This document shows, in pieces, positions 17,513-27,353 of a stretch of DNA of 64,000 nucleotides. Position 1 is the stretch's first letter, and each line of letters opens with the position of its first letter. The notes under the pieces are model-generated. The model ran no database searches. It was given only the letters and a program-made list of their open reading frames with translations, and had not been told where the DNA came from. The position numbers and the translations under genes are program-made. Source of the stretch: Pseudomonas mangiferae (GTDB taxonomy: Bacteria; Pseudomonadota; Gammaproteobacteria; Pseudomonadales; Pseudomonadaceae); assembly GCF_007109405.1 (NCBI RefSeq), contig NZ_VJOY01000003.1, forward strand, positions 248,001-312,000, in the 5' to 3' direction.

Positions 17513-18204
17513 TGCGCCTGGACCGCCTGCTGGGTCACCTGGGCGGCCTCAGCCGCCAGGCCGTGCGCCAAGCCCTGGTGGCGCGGCGGGTCCGGGTCGA
17601 TGGCCGCCTGGAGACCGAAGCGGACTGCCCCATCTCGCGTTTCCAGCGCGTGGAGCTGGATGATCGACCGATCCAAAGCGGTCTCCCCGCCCGCTATTTC
17701 ATGCTGCACAAGCCGGCCGGTTGCGTCAGCGCCACCCACCATCCGCACCACCGGACCGTGATCGACCTGCTGGACGAGCCCGACACCCACGAACTGCACC
17801 TGGCCGGGCGGCTCGACCTGACCACCACCGGCCTGGTGCTGATCACCAACGACGGGCTCTGGTCGCGTCGCGCCACCCTCCCCGGCAGCCGCCTGCCCAA
17901 GGTCTACCTCGTCGGCACCGAAGACCCGATCGACCCCGCCTGCGTCGAGGCATTCGCCCGGGGCATCCACTTCGCCTATGAGGACCACACCACCCTCCCC
18001 GCCGAGCTGGACATCCTGTCCCCTCGCGAAGCGCGCCTGTCCCTGCACGAAGGTCGCTACCACCAGGTCAAGCGCATGTTCGGCCACTTCCGCAACAAGG
18101 TGGTCCGCCTGCACCGCGAGCGCATCGGCCCGATCCTCCTGGACCCGGCCCTGGCGCCCGGCGACTACCGGCCATTGAGCGCCGAGGAGATCACCGCCTT
18201 CTGA
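17512..18204 (+). CDS. rsuA: 16S rRNA pseudouridine synthase RsuA-like
   Basis: A 230-residue protein with an N-terminal S4 RNA-binding domain (MRLDRLLGHLGGLSRQ through RRVRVDG) and a pseudouridine synthase domain. The catalytic aspartate is Asp102 in AGRLDLTTTGL, and the EGRYHQVKRMF motif is intact. RsuA of E. coli makes pseudouridine 516 in 16S rRNA and has its nucleophile at the same position. It overlaps the CWC gene by one base and is the second gene of that pair. Confidence 0.9.
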   Translation: MRLDRLLGHLGGLSRQAVRQALVARRVRVDGRLETEADCPISRFQRVELDDRPIQSGLPARYFMLHKPAGCVSATHHPHHRTVIDLLDEPDTHELHLAGRLDLTTTGLVLITNDGLWSRRATLPGSRLPKVYLVGTEDPIDPACVEAFARGIHFAYEDHTTLPAELDILSPREARLSLHEGRYHQVKRMFGHFRNKVVRLHRERIGPILLDPALAPGDYRPLSAEEITAF

Positions 18205-18322
18205 CCGGCCGTCGCTCAGCCCGCCCCACGGCCCGGGCTGACACGCCCCTGTCATGCCCAAGCGGTTTGCTGGGAACCCGGCGCGAGGCGCCGCGTCATT
18301 CACCGGCATCGGAGGCAGCGAC

Positions 18323-19201
18323 ATGAAACCGGAAACCGCCGTCATCGCGGTAGCGGGCTGGAACATCCACACCGAGCACTACCGCTCGCCCCAGGCGGAC
18401 AAGACCCTGCTGCTGGTCAACGGCTCCCTGGCCACCACGGCTTCCTTCGCCCAGACGCTGCGCTACCTGTACCCGCGCTTCAACGTGGTGCTCTACGACG
18501 CCCCCTATGCCGGGCGCTCCAAAGCCTGCAACGTCAGTGGCGTGTGCCTGGGCAAGGAGCGCGAGGCGGACATCCTGGCGGGCTTGATCGACCACGTTCG
18601 CGCCGACCACCTGATGGCGTTCTCCTGGGGCGGGATCGCCGCCCTGATGGCCCTGGCGCGGCGGCCCCGCACGGTGACCCGCGCGGTGATCGCCTCCTTC
18701 GCCCCGACCTTCAACGACGCCATGCTGGACTACCTGACCCGGGGCCTGGAGCACCTGCGCCAGGGCGATCGCGAGCGCGTCGCGGGGCTGGTCAACGCCA
18801 CCATCGGCCAGCACCTGTCGGCGCTGTACAAGCGCCACAACCATCGCCATATCGCCAGCCTCGACCTGCACGAGTACCGGCAGATGCATGCCCACATCCA
18901 GCAGATGCTCGACCTGGAATCCCGGGACTACTGCGACGCCTTCACCGCCATCGACATCCCGCTGCTGTTCGTCAATGGCGAACGGGACGCCTACACGCCC
19001 CCGGCGGACGCCCGCCGCTTCGCCGCGTATATCGACGACAGCCACTTCGCCACCATCGACAACGCCGGGCACTTCCTCGACATGGAACACAAGCGCGCCT
19101 GGGAAGCGACCCGCGATGCCGTACTCGGCTTCCTCGACACCTCCGCTCCGGCCCGCCGGCGTCTGGTCGACACCTGCGGCGCGCTGGCCCTGGCGGGCTA
19201 G
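18323..19201 (+). CDS. phaG: 3-hydroxyacyl-ACP:CoA transacylase/ligase PhaG
   Basis: A 292-residue alpha/beta-hydrolase-fold enzyme linking fatty acid synthesis to polyhydroxyalkanoate precursors by moving 3-hydroxyacyl groups from ACP toward CoA. It resembles remembered P. putida PhaG along its length: LVNGSLATTASFAQTLR, SWGG with nucleophile Ser101, NGERDAYT with Asp222, and GHFLDME with His250. The triad positions match PhaG closely. The related enzyme RhlA is the main alternative, but the N-terminus and HFLDMEHK ending fit PhaG better. The ATG at 18323 has a GGAGG site upstream. No PHA synthase is nearby. Confidence 0.87.
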   Translation: MKPETAVIAVAGWNIHTEHYRSPQADKTLLLVNGSLATTASFAQTLRYLYPRFNVVLYDAPYAGRSKACNVSGVCLGKEREADILAGLIDHVRADHLMAFSWGGIAALMALARRPRTVTRAVIASFAPTFNDAMLDYLTRGLEHLRQGDRERVAGLVNATIGQHLSALYKRHNHRHIASLDLHEYRQMHAHIQQMLDLESRDYCDAFTAIDIPLLFVNGERDAYTPPADARRFAAYIDDSHFATIDNAGHFLDMEHKRAWEATRDAVLGFLDTSAPARRRLVDTCGALALAG

Positions 19202-19432
19202 GCAGATGGCGGTGGCCGCCGGGTAGCGGATACGCCAGAAGGCACCCATCGCCTGCCTATGGGCAGCCGTCCGAACGGGAGTTTGGCGGGAATAGCGGAG
19301 CACGGCGGTAAGCTCGTCGAGTCCGCTTGCCCCCTGCCGGGAGGCGTCTCGTGATCGCGTAGTCGACGCCTTTGACCCCCTCAGAAAAGAGGCTCGAGGT
19401 GAAGCGAATGAGGGCAGGCAGCACCGCTCGCC

Positions 19433-19474
19433 CGCCGGGTCGCCGCATGGCACGGCAGTCGTGCGGACCCGGCG
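19433..19474. repeat. Compound inverted repeat
   Basis: An outer 9-bp perfect stem (CGCCGGGTC at 19433-19441 with GACCCGGCG at 19466-19474) encloses an inner 4-bp stem (GCAC 19450-19453 with GTGC 19461-19464). There is no U-run, so it is not a normal terminator. It may be a dispersed palindrome or a structured RNA segment. Confidence 0.4.
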
Positions 19475-19642
19475 AGCATGCGGGTCTAAGAACCTCATTT
19501 CCTGTCGGGACGAGCCGAAGGTGTGCGTCAAAGGCTGCCGTTGCGAGGGCCTGCCACGGCAGGCGGACTCACGAAACGAACGATACGGTCATCAGGCGGC
19601 ACGCCCTGGTACCCGGGGCCCGGCATCCCCCCTGAAATCTTC

Positions 19643-19668
19643 CTGCGCCGACCCGGCCGGCGCAGGAA
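19643..19668 (-). terminator. Probable terminator of the TonB receptor gene
   Basis: CCTGCGCCG and CGGCGCAGG form a GC-rich stem just beyond the receptor stop at 19678. On the minus strand it is followed by a weak AAGATTTC tract, so efficiency is uncertain. Confidence 0.5.
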
Positions 19669-19677
19669 GGTCCGGCC

Positions 19678-21735
<2,058 letters not shown>

Positions 21736-21898
21736 GGATTACCCCGTGAACCTCATGCGCAAGGCGCAAATATGAAAAGGAAACGCACGCTCGACCGACG
21801 CTCTCCTGCAGCGATGCCGCCCCGACACCGCTTCGCACTCCCCTGAGCACAACCGCTCGCAGAAGCGGCGTGGGAGAATTGTCGCCGAGCGGATTAAA

Positions 21899-21912
21899 TA
21901 TGTAATAACATA
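21899..21912 (-). promoter_or_regulatory. Possible Zur operator
   Basis: TATGT (21899-21903) and ACATA (21908-21912) form an AT-rich inverted repeat. On the minus strand the context reads TGTTATGTTATTACATA, similar to Zur boxes (GTTATA-type palindromes). It is 164 bases upstream of the TonB receptor start. The spacing is long and the match partial. Confidence 0.35.
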
Positions 21913-22278
21913 ACAATTCAAGCAATGAGAGAAGCGCTTGATTCATGGGCAGGTAGTGGGAGTTCGGCGTCAGTGGGTAGGCGTGAGAAACGTAAACGGT
22001 CCGGGGTTATGCGAGAAGCGCTTTACCGTAAAGGCAGTCAATCTCGTGAGGAGGTTTTTCACGAAGAAGCGACCGCATTGCTGAAAGAAAGGGGCCCGTC
22101 ACGAGGTCGCAATGTCTGAAGAGGTTGGAAGGAGTGGCTGTAGATGTGAGATTCACCAGCCCCGAAGTTCTGGTGGACAGTGGAACGTTATCCACCCTAC
22201 GCCTTGCCTGCCCGTAGGGTGGAAAACCGCGAAGCGTTTCCACCCCCACTGCCCACCAATAAGCCTGTACGGCGCGCA
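21913..22278. other. Non-coding stretch without recognised genes
   Basis: Between the receptor promoter region and the next gene no frame shows a convincing ribosome site plus family features. The octamer AGAAGCGC occurs at 21930-21937 and 22015-22022. The right end contains the REP-like palindromes at 22178-22250. Confidence 0.45.
22178..22250. repeat. REP-like palindromic repeat cluster
   Basis: Two adjacent hairpins occur: CCCTACG...CGTAGGG (22194-22220) and GGTGGAAA...TTTCCACC (22219-22246). They are preceded by GTGGAACGTTATCCACC (22178-22194). From general knowledge, repeats containing GTAGGGTGGA and GCGAAGCG are widespread between genes of Pseudomonas genomes. This looks like a partly decayed copy or a pair of them. 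Confidence 0.6.
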
Positions 22279-22280
22279 AT

Positions 22281-22303
22281 AAAAAACCCCGCATCAAGCG
22301 GGG
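22281..22303 (-). terminator. Intrinsic terminator
   Basis: CCCCGC-atcaa-GCGGGG (22287-22303) is followed on the minus strand by six T residues (22281-22286). It ends the PepSY gene. Confidence 0.85.
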
Positions 22304-22325
22304 CCTTTGGTACTCCGAGAAGACC

Positions 22326-22592
22326 TCAGTCTTCTTTGTCACGCAGCACGTTGCCGGTCTTGCCGTCGATGCGGAACTCATAGACCTTGGTGTCCTTCTT
22401 GAGGCCTTCGCCTTCCCAATAGCCGTCGTTGTCGGCCTCGATCTTGTTGATCTGGGTGTAACCGGCGGCCTTGGCCTTGTCGATCGCCTGCTCGATGGTG
22501 ATCCAGTCGGCACCCGGGCGGTCCGCCAGGGCGGCACCTGCGGCCAGGCAGGAAACGGTAGCGACAGCTGCGGCAAGTGTTTTCTTGAGCAT
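22326..22592 (-). CDS. Small secreted PepSY-domain protein
   Basis: An 88-residue protein with a signal peptide (MLKKTLAAAVATVSCLAAGAALA) and a single PepSY domain (WITIEQAIDKAKAAGYTQINKIE, then YEFRIDGKTGNVL). Stand-alone PepSY proteins are periplasmic, and peptidase inhibition or envelope homeostasis has been suggested. The ATG at 22592 starts the signal peptide. A sigma-E-like promoter match lies at 22647-22674, and a clear terminator follows the gene. It is divergent from the DUF4142 gene. Confidence 0.85.
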   Translation of the reverse strand: MLKKTLAAAVATVSCLAAGAALADRPGADWITIEQAIDKAKAAGYTQINKIEADNDGYWEGEGLKKDTKVYEFRIDGKTGNVLRDKED

Positions 22593-22646
22593 GGCAAAAA
22601 CTCCATTCAACCAATAAAGAGCGGCGTTCAATGACGCCCCGATAAG

Positions 22647-22674
22647 TTGGAAGAACGTTCGCCGCGAAGAGTTC
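22647..22674 (-). promoter_or_regulatory. Candidate sigma-E/AlgU-like promoter of the PepSY gene
   Basis: On the minus strand GAACTC (22669-22674) is followed by a 17-base spacer and TCCAA (22647-22651). This is 55 bases upstream of the PepSY start. The pattern is close to the AlgU consensus but not exact. Confidence 0.4.
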
Positions 22675-22731
22675 AACAGGATTGCTCTCATGGGCCAACA
22701 CATCTACGACTTATGCCCATCTGCTTGACCT

Positions 22732-22759
22732 GAACCCATCACCGAAGCACAGGGTCACA
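22732..22759 (+). promoter_or_regulatory. Possible sigma-E-like promoter of the DUF4142 gene
   Basis: GAACCC (22732-22737), a 17-base spacer and TCACA (22755-22759) resemble the AlgU-type layout, 61 bases before the DUF4142 start. The -10 match is weak. Confidence 0.25.
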
Positions 22760-22820
22760 CGTGGTGAACCAGCACAGGCTGGTCGCTACGAGTCCATTGT
22801 CCGCTAAGAAGGGAAATCCC

Positions 22821-23336
22821 ATGAACATGAAGACTTTGCTTGCCGGCGCCGTTGCCACTTACTTCGGCGTGATGGCATCTGCCTATGCTGCTGACAAGAT
22901 GAGCCCGCGTGAATTCGTCGATGAGGCGTCGGCCAAGGGCATCGCCGAAATCGAAACCGGCAAACTGGCGCTGGACAAAGGCACATCCGCCGATGTGAAG
23001 AGCTTTGCCCAGATGATGATCGACGATCACACCGCGGCGAACAAGGAACTCGCCACCCTCGCCAGCGAGAAGAAACTCAAAGTGGCCGATGACGCCGAGC
23101 TGATGAACAAGGCCAAGGCCTTCATTCTCAAGCTGCGCGACGGCGAATCCTTCGACGAAGCCTACGCCAATAACCAGGTCAAGGCTCACGAGGCAACCAT
23201 CGAGCTCTTCCGTGACGAAGCCGAGACTGCGGACGATGCCGAGCTGAAAGCCTTCGCCAAGAAAACCCTGCCGAAGCTGGAAAGCCACCTGGACATGGCC
23301 AAGAAACTGGCCGCTGCCCACAAAAAGGCCAACTGA
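22821..23336 (+). CDS. DUF4142 periplasmic protein
   Basis: A 171-residue protein with a signal peptide (cleavage near SAYA-ADK) and one DUF4142 domain: FVDEASAKGIAEIETGKLAL, DVKSFAQMMIDDHTAANKEL and HEATIELFRDEAE. The fold is a ferritin-like all-helical bundle, rich in Lys and Glu, acting in the periplasm. Members are often induced by stress; the exact role is unknown. The ATG at 22821 is preceded by AAGAAGGGAAA. A double hairpin with terminator follows (23347-23405). Confidence 0.88.
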   Translation: MNMKTLLAGAVATYFGVMASAYAADKMSPREFVDEASAKGIAEIETGKLALDKGTSADVKSFAQMMIDDHTAANKELATLASEKKLKVADDAELMNKAKAFILKLRDGESFDEAYANNQVKAHEATIELFRDEAETADDAELKAFAKKTLPKLESHLDMAKKLAAAHKKAN

Positions 23337-23346
23337 TGGCCAATTG

Positions 23347-23405
23347 CAGTTCGAAGTCTTCTTCGAACTGCAGGCATTAAAAAGCCCCGCCAAGCGGGGC
23401 TTTTT
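23347..23405 (+). terminator. Tandem hairpins with intrinsic terminator
   Basis: The first hairpin, CAGTTCGAAG-tctt-CTTCGAACTG (23347-23370), is a perfect 10-bp stem. It is followed by AAAGCCCCGC-caa-GCGGGGCTTT (23381-23403) ending in T residues. The second is a bidirectional terminator shared with the convergent small membrane peptide gene. Confidence 0.88.
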
Positions 23406-23417
23406 AATGTTCCGGGA

Positions 23418-23492
23418 TCAGTGCCAGAAGATGGCAAGCAGAATAATGACCGGGATCGGTACACCGAGCAGCCAAAGCAGAATGGAACGCAT
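23418..23492 (-). CDS. 24-residue hydrophobic membrane peptide
   Basis: A very short gene starting at ATG 23492, with a strong ribosome site AAGGAGA (minus strand, seven bases upstream). The 24-residue product starts MRSILLWLLGVPIP and ends LAIFWH, forming one membrane-spanning helix with a Gly-Val-Pro-Ile-Pro kink. Similar peptides are remembered from other pseudomonads but have no assigned role. It has its own sigma-E-like promoter match (23526-23553) and shares a terminator with the DUF4142 gene. Confidence 0.7.
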   Translation of the reverse strand: MRSILLWLLGVPIPVIILLAIFWH

Positions 23493-23525
23493 GGGGTATC
23501 TCCTTGTTTAGGTGGCCTGCATGAT

Positions 23526-23553
23526 TTAGAGAAAGTCTTTCTATAAAGCGTTC
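23526..23553 (-). promoter_or_regulatory. Possible sigma-E-like promoter of the membrane peptide gene
   Basis: On the minus strand GAACGC (23548-23553), a 17-base spacer and TCTAA (23526-23530) fit the sigma-E layout, 33 bases upstream of the start. The -35 match is partial. Confidence 0.35.
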
Positions 23554-23573
23554 AACACAAAAATCCGTGTCCG

Positions 23574-23828
23574 TTATTGCGCGGAGGATTTCTTAATCTT
23601 CTCCTTGCTGGTCTTTTTATGTTCACCCGCAGAGGTCTTGTCCTTAGTCGTGGATGAAGTGTTTCGGGTATGAATGACAGGAGCGGACTGCTTGTCCTGC
23701 TGTTCATGACGACTCTCGGTTTGCGGCGCCGAAGTGCCGGCGCTCGGCAAACCGGTCGTTACGTCTGCCAGGGCAAGCTGTGTACCCAGAGCGCATGTTG
23801 CCAGTACCGTGCAGACCATGACCTTCAT
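23574..23828 (-). CDS. Small secreted protein with a Lys/Ser/Thr-rich tail
   Basis: An 84-residue protein with a signal peptide (MKVMVCTVLATCALGTQLALA). The hydrophilic mature part is rich in Ser, Thr, Gln and Lys and ends in repeated Lys-Lys/Lys-Glu-Lys motifs. A GGAGA ribosome site precedes the ATG at 23828. No family is recognised. The composition suggests an intrinsically disordered basic periplasmic protein. It lies 33 bases after the end of the upstream same-strand gene and may share its transcript. Confidence 0.65.
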   Translation of the reverse strand: MKVMVCTVLATCALGTQLALADVTTGLPSAGTSAPQTESRHEQQDKQSAPVIHTRNTSSTTKDKTSAGEHKKTSKEKIKKSSAQ

Positions 23829-23861
23829 GACAAATCTCCTCTGAACGGAGTCAGCGCAGCG

Positions 23862-24158
23862 CTACATGCGCTGCCACATGGAAAACGCATCGTTCACCGG
23901 AGCTGCGAGAAACGGAAACGTCCGCTGCCGGCGAGTCAGGGCTCGTACCGTTAAGGCACAGTGGCGCTGAAGGTGTTTGCCCATCAGGGCGTGAATGCCG
24001 CGGATAGCCAACTCGGCTTGCCGGGGGGAACCCTGGCTACGCAACAAACCGGCGAAGTGGCCGGGATAGAGATCCAGATAGGCCTGGGCGAACTGGTGGG
24101 TATTGAATCGTTGCGGTAGACGGTCGATGACCGAATTTACCTCGAACAGGCTCGACAT
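23862..24158 (-). CDS. Hypothetical protein
   Basis: A 98-residue soluble protein of unknown family, starting MSSLFEVNSVIDRLPQRF and ending in an Arg-rich and then Trp/Met-containing tail. No signal peptide or membrane segment is present. The ATG at 24158 was chosen because the sequence upstream lacks gene-like composition. It may form an operon with the small secreted protein just downstream. The function cannot be inferred. Confidence 0.5.
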   Translation of the reverse strand: MSSLFEVNSVIDRLPQRFNTHQFAQAYLDLYPGHFAGLLRSQGSPRQAELAIRGIHALMGKHLQRHCALTVRALTRRQRTFPFLAAPVNDAFSMWQRM

Positions 24159-24471
24159 CTTTACGCTCCATAGCCGGGTAAGGTTCCCCCTGATGGTGCA
24201 CGGAGCGTGCCTCATCGCACGCTAAATAAAATCCTTAATAAACAATGGCATGCGTTACATAAGCACACGATGTTACGGTTAAATTGCACGGTGAACGATT
24301 CAGGGGTCGTGCAAAATGCAGGCTAGCTTTTCTGCGTATCGGCTGGCTTGGCCACTCACCGATAACCTCCTGGCATGTGGTGGAATGACGCAGATATGCC
24401 GATGGATGGTTCGAACGAAAACCTCGGCCCTCAGGTCATTTCTTACGTGCATAGACAGTAAGAGCCACGCC

Positions 24472-24696
24472 ATGCATCGTCTTACCGCAAAAATCCGTTC
24501 TGCCTTGCCCAGTGACACCCCGTTCGCTTTGGACGTACATGACGAAGTGATCGAGCTCACCATCAGCGACCCCGCTAGTTCTTCGGTCATCAGTCGCCTG
24601 CTCTACCAGCGTCACCTGGAAAATCGGGGCCTGCTGGATACCTTGGTGAACGATATCCAGGCCGAACTCCTGCGCAATCGCTGTGGGACCTACTGA
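24472..24696 (+). CDS. Hypothetical small protein
   Basis: A 74-residue soluble protein with a balanced, non-repetitive composition (residues 1-30 include an LPSDTPFALDVHDEVIEL stretch). The ribosome site is weak, and a longer frame begins at 24316, so the start is uncertain. The upstream 250 bases are AT-rich and could hold its promoter. No family is recognised. Confidence 0.45.
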   Translation: MHRLTAKIRSALPSDTPFALDVHDEVIELTISDPASSSVISRLLYQRHLENRGLLDTLVNDIQAELLRNRCGTY

Positions 24697-24772
24697 CCCA
24701 GGCTGCTCAGCGGCACCCGGCCGCCGGATCGTCCTTCATTGTCTTTCGGTACTGAATAATTCCCTTCAAATG

Positions 24773-24796
24773 AAAAGCCCCGCCTAAGCGGGGCTT
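24773..24796 (-). terminator. Intrinsic terminator
   Basis: AAGCCCCGC and GCGGGGCTT form a stem (24775-24796) followed on the minus strand by T residues. It ends the glycine-rich protein gene. Confidence 0.8.
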
Positions 24797-24810
24797 GTGC
24801 TGTTTAGCGA

Positions 24811-25533
<723 letters not shown>

Positions 25534-27153
25534 TCAGGCGGAAGAAGCAGAGGGCCGGTAGGCTGCTTCCAGTGCGCACCGCACCTGACGCAAAAGATCG
25601 TCGTGACCATAGGGCTTGGGCAGGGTCTCGAACCGTTTACCGTCACCGTCGGTACGCGCCAAGTCCGCATCGGCGTAGCCGGTGGTGAGCAGAACCCGCA
25701 GACCTGGATGGCGCTTGACCGCCTCCCGAGCCAGGGTCACCCCGTTCATCTCGCCAGGCATGCTCAGGTCGGTAAAGAGCAGGTCCACCGGATGCTTCTC
25801 CAGCACATTCAGCGCCTGGACCGCATCGTAGGCGACCAGGGTTGCGTAGCCGGCCTCCTCCAGCATGACCTGCGCCAGTTCGGCCACATCGGCCCGGTCC
25901 TCCACCACCAGGACGCGCTCGCCCTGGCCGACAGACTCTATAGAGCAGGCTGCGCCAATGGCCGCATCCGTGGAGCGCTGCTCTTCTGCCCTCGGGAAGA
26001 ACAGGCTGACCGTGGTTCCAATACCTTGTCCGGACAACACTCGCAGTGTACCGCCCGACTGGCGGGCGAACCCGTAGACCATGGACAGGCCCAGACCCGA
26101 ACCGGGCCCCGCGCCTTTGGTGGTGAAGAACGGGTCGATGACCCGACCCAAGTGCTCGAACGGGATGCCGGCCCCTGAATCGGTGACCGACACGCAGACA
26201 TAAGGACCGGGCTGGAGATCATCCCCCAGCCCCACGTCTTCGGACGCCACCCAGGCGTTCTCGGTGCTGATACGGACCTCACGCGGGCTGACGCCTGCCA
26301 GCGCGTCGTAAGCGTTCAACAACAGGTTGCGCAAGGCGGATTCGGCCTGCAACGGGTCCACTTTACAGGACCACAGGTCAGGGGCCAGGCGGGCTTCCAG
26401 GGCCACGTCGGTGCCCAGGATGCGCTGGATCGACGGCTGCATGTCCTGCAGCAGTGCGTTCAGGTCGGTGGAGCGCGCCTCCAACTTCTGTCGCCGGGAA
26501 AAGGCCAAGAGTTGCTGGGTCAGGGTCCTGGCACGATCGGCCGCGCCCAAGGCGTTCTCCACGCTGCGCTGGATGCGCCGGGGGTCCGGCTGTTCCCGGC
26601 CGTTCTGCAGGCGAATCATGTCCAGGTAGCCCACCATCACCTGCAGCAGGTTGTGCAGGTCGTGGGCCAGTCCGCCGGTGAGTTGGCCGAGGGCGTCCAT
26701 CTTCTGGGCCTGGTACAGGCTCTGGTCGGCCTCGCGGCGACGCGTCACGTCGCGGGACAGGCCGATGTAGTAACGCACGCCGTCCTTGCCGTCGCTCACC
26801 GGGGCCACTACCAGTTCATTCCAGAACGGCGTGCCGTCGCGGCGGTAATTGAGCAACTCGACGACGGTTTCCTGCTTGCCGGCGAGGCCCCCCCGCAGCA
26901 GCTCCAATGCCCGCGGATCGGTTTCAGGGCCCTGCATGAAGCGGCAGTTGCGGCCCAGGACATCGCCTGCGGCGTACCCCGTCAGGTCGAGAAATGCCTG
27001 GTTGGCGTAGACGATGGGATTGTCCGCCTGAGCCGGATCCGTAACCACCAGCGGCACGCCCTCGGCGCGAGCGATGGCCTGCAGCGCATCCTGCGACAAC
27101 AGCGCGAGTTCACCGTCACTCGCCTCCGCACCCTCGTTGCACCGCTTGTCCAT
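25534..27153 (-). CDS. LOV-domain hybrid histidine kinase with receiver domain
   Basis: A 539-residue soluble blue-light-type sensor. The LOV/PAS domain (about residues 28-138) has the photoactive motif GRNCRFMQG with Cys70 and flavin-contact Asn101 and Asn111. The HisKA box GGLAHDLHNLLQ has His163. The ATPase domain spans about 260-390 (PFFTTKGAGPGSGLGLSMVYG). A C-terminal receiver has phospho-acceptor Asp462 and the LPKPY lysine. The conserved glutamine that senses flavin protonation (IGxQxD in other LOV domains) is Ser132 here. GGAGGT precedes the start. It lies downstream of an EAL-domain gene on the same strand. No membrane segment is present. Confidence 0.9.
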   Translation of the reverse strand: MDKRCNEGAEASDGELALLSQDALQAIARAEGVPLVVTDPAQADNPIVYANQAFLDLTGYAAGDVLGRNCRFMQGPETDPRALELLRGGLAGKQETVVELLNYRRDGTPFWNELVVAPVSDGKDGVRYYIGLSRDVTRRREADQSLYQAQKMDALGQLTGGLAHDLHNLLQVMVGYLDMIRLQNGREQPDPRRIQRSVENALGAADRARTLTQQLLAFSRRQKLEARSTDLNALLQDMQPSIQRILGTDVALEARLAPDLWSCKVDPLQAESALRNLLLNAYDALAGVSPREVRISTENAWVASEDVGLGDDLQPGPYVCVSVTDSGAGIPFEHLGRVIDPFFTTKGAGPGSGLGLSMVYGFARQSGGTLRVLSGQGIGTTVSLFFPRAEEQRSTDAAIGAACSIESVGQGERVLVVEDRADVAELAQVMLEEAGYATLVAYDAVQALNVLEKHPVDLLFTDLSMPGEMNGVTLAREAVKRHPGLRVLLTTGYADADLARTDGDGKRFETLPKPYGHDDLLRQVRCALEAAYRPSASSA

Positions 27154-27353
27154 GCCTCGACCTCCGAACCCTCATGGAAGAGAGACTGCGCGGGCTTGGA
27201 GAAGGTGCGAAGAATCCGCCTGACGTCCGTCGGCACCAGGCCGCTGGCATAGCGTTCTAGCCACTCAGGACCGGGATGAGGATGTACGAGTATCGAGGAG
27301 AAGCACGGTCATCATCGGCAGCGAGGACACGGTGCCCCACCGCCTCGACGCCC

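Larger units (their letters stand above)
19202..19677. other. 476-base intergenic region with a compound hairpin
   Basis: No supportable gene is found in this gap between phaG and the convergent TonB receptor gene. Short frames here lack ribosome sites and family features. It contains a compound inverted repeat (19433-19474) and, at its right end, a hairpin (19643-19668) beyond the receptor gene. Confidence 0.5.

Noticed and set aside
21925-22119. 64-codon plus-strand frame in the gap after the TonB receptor
   Set aside because: No ribosome site; the low-complexity charged product overlaps the repeat-containing gap.
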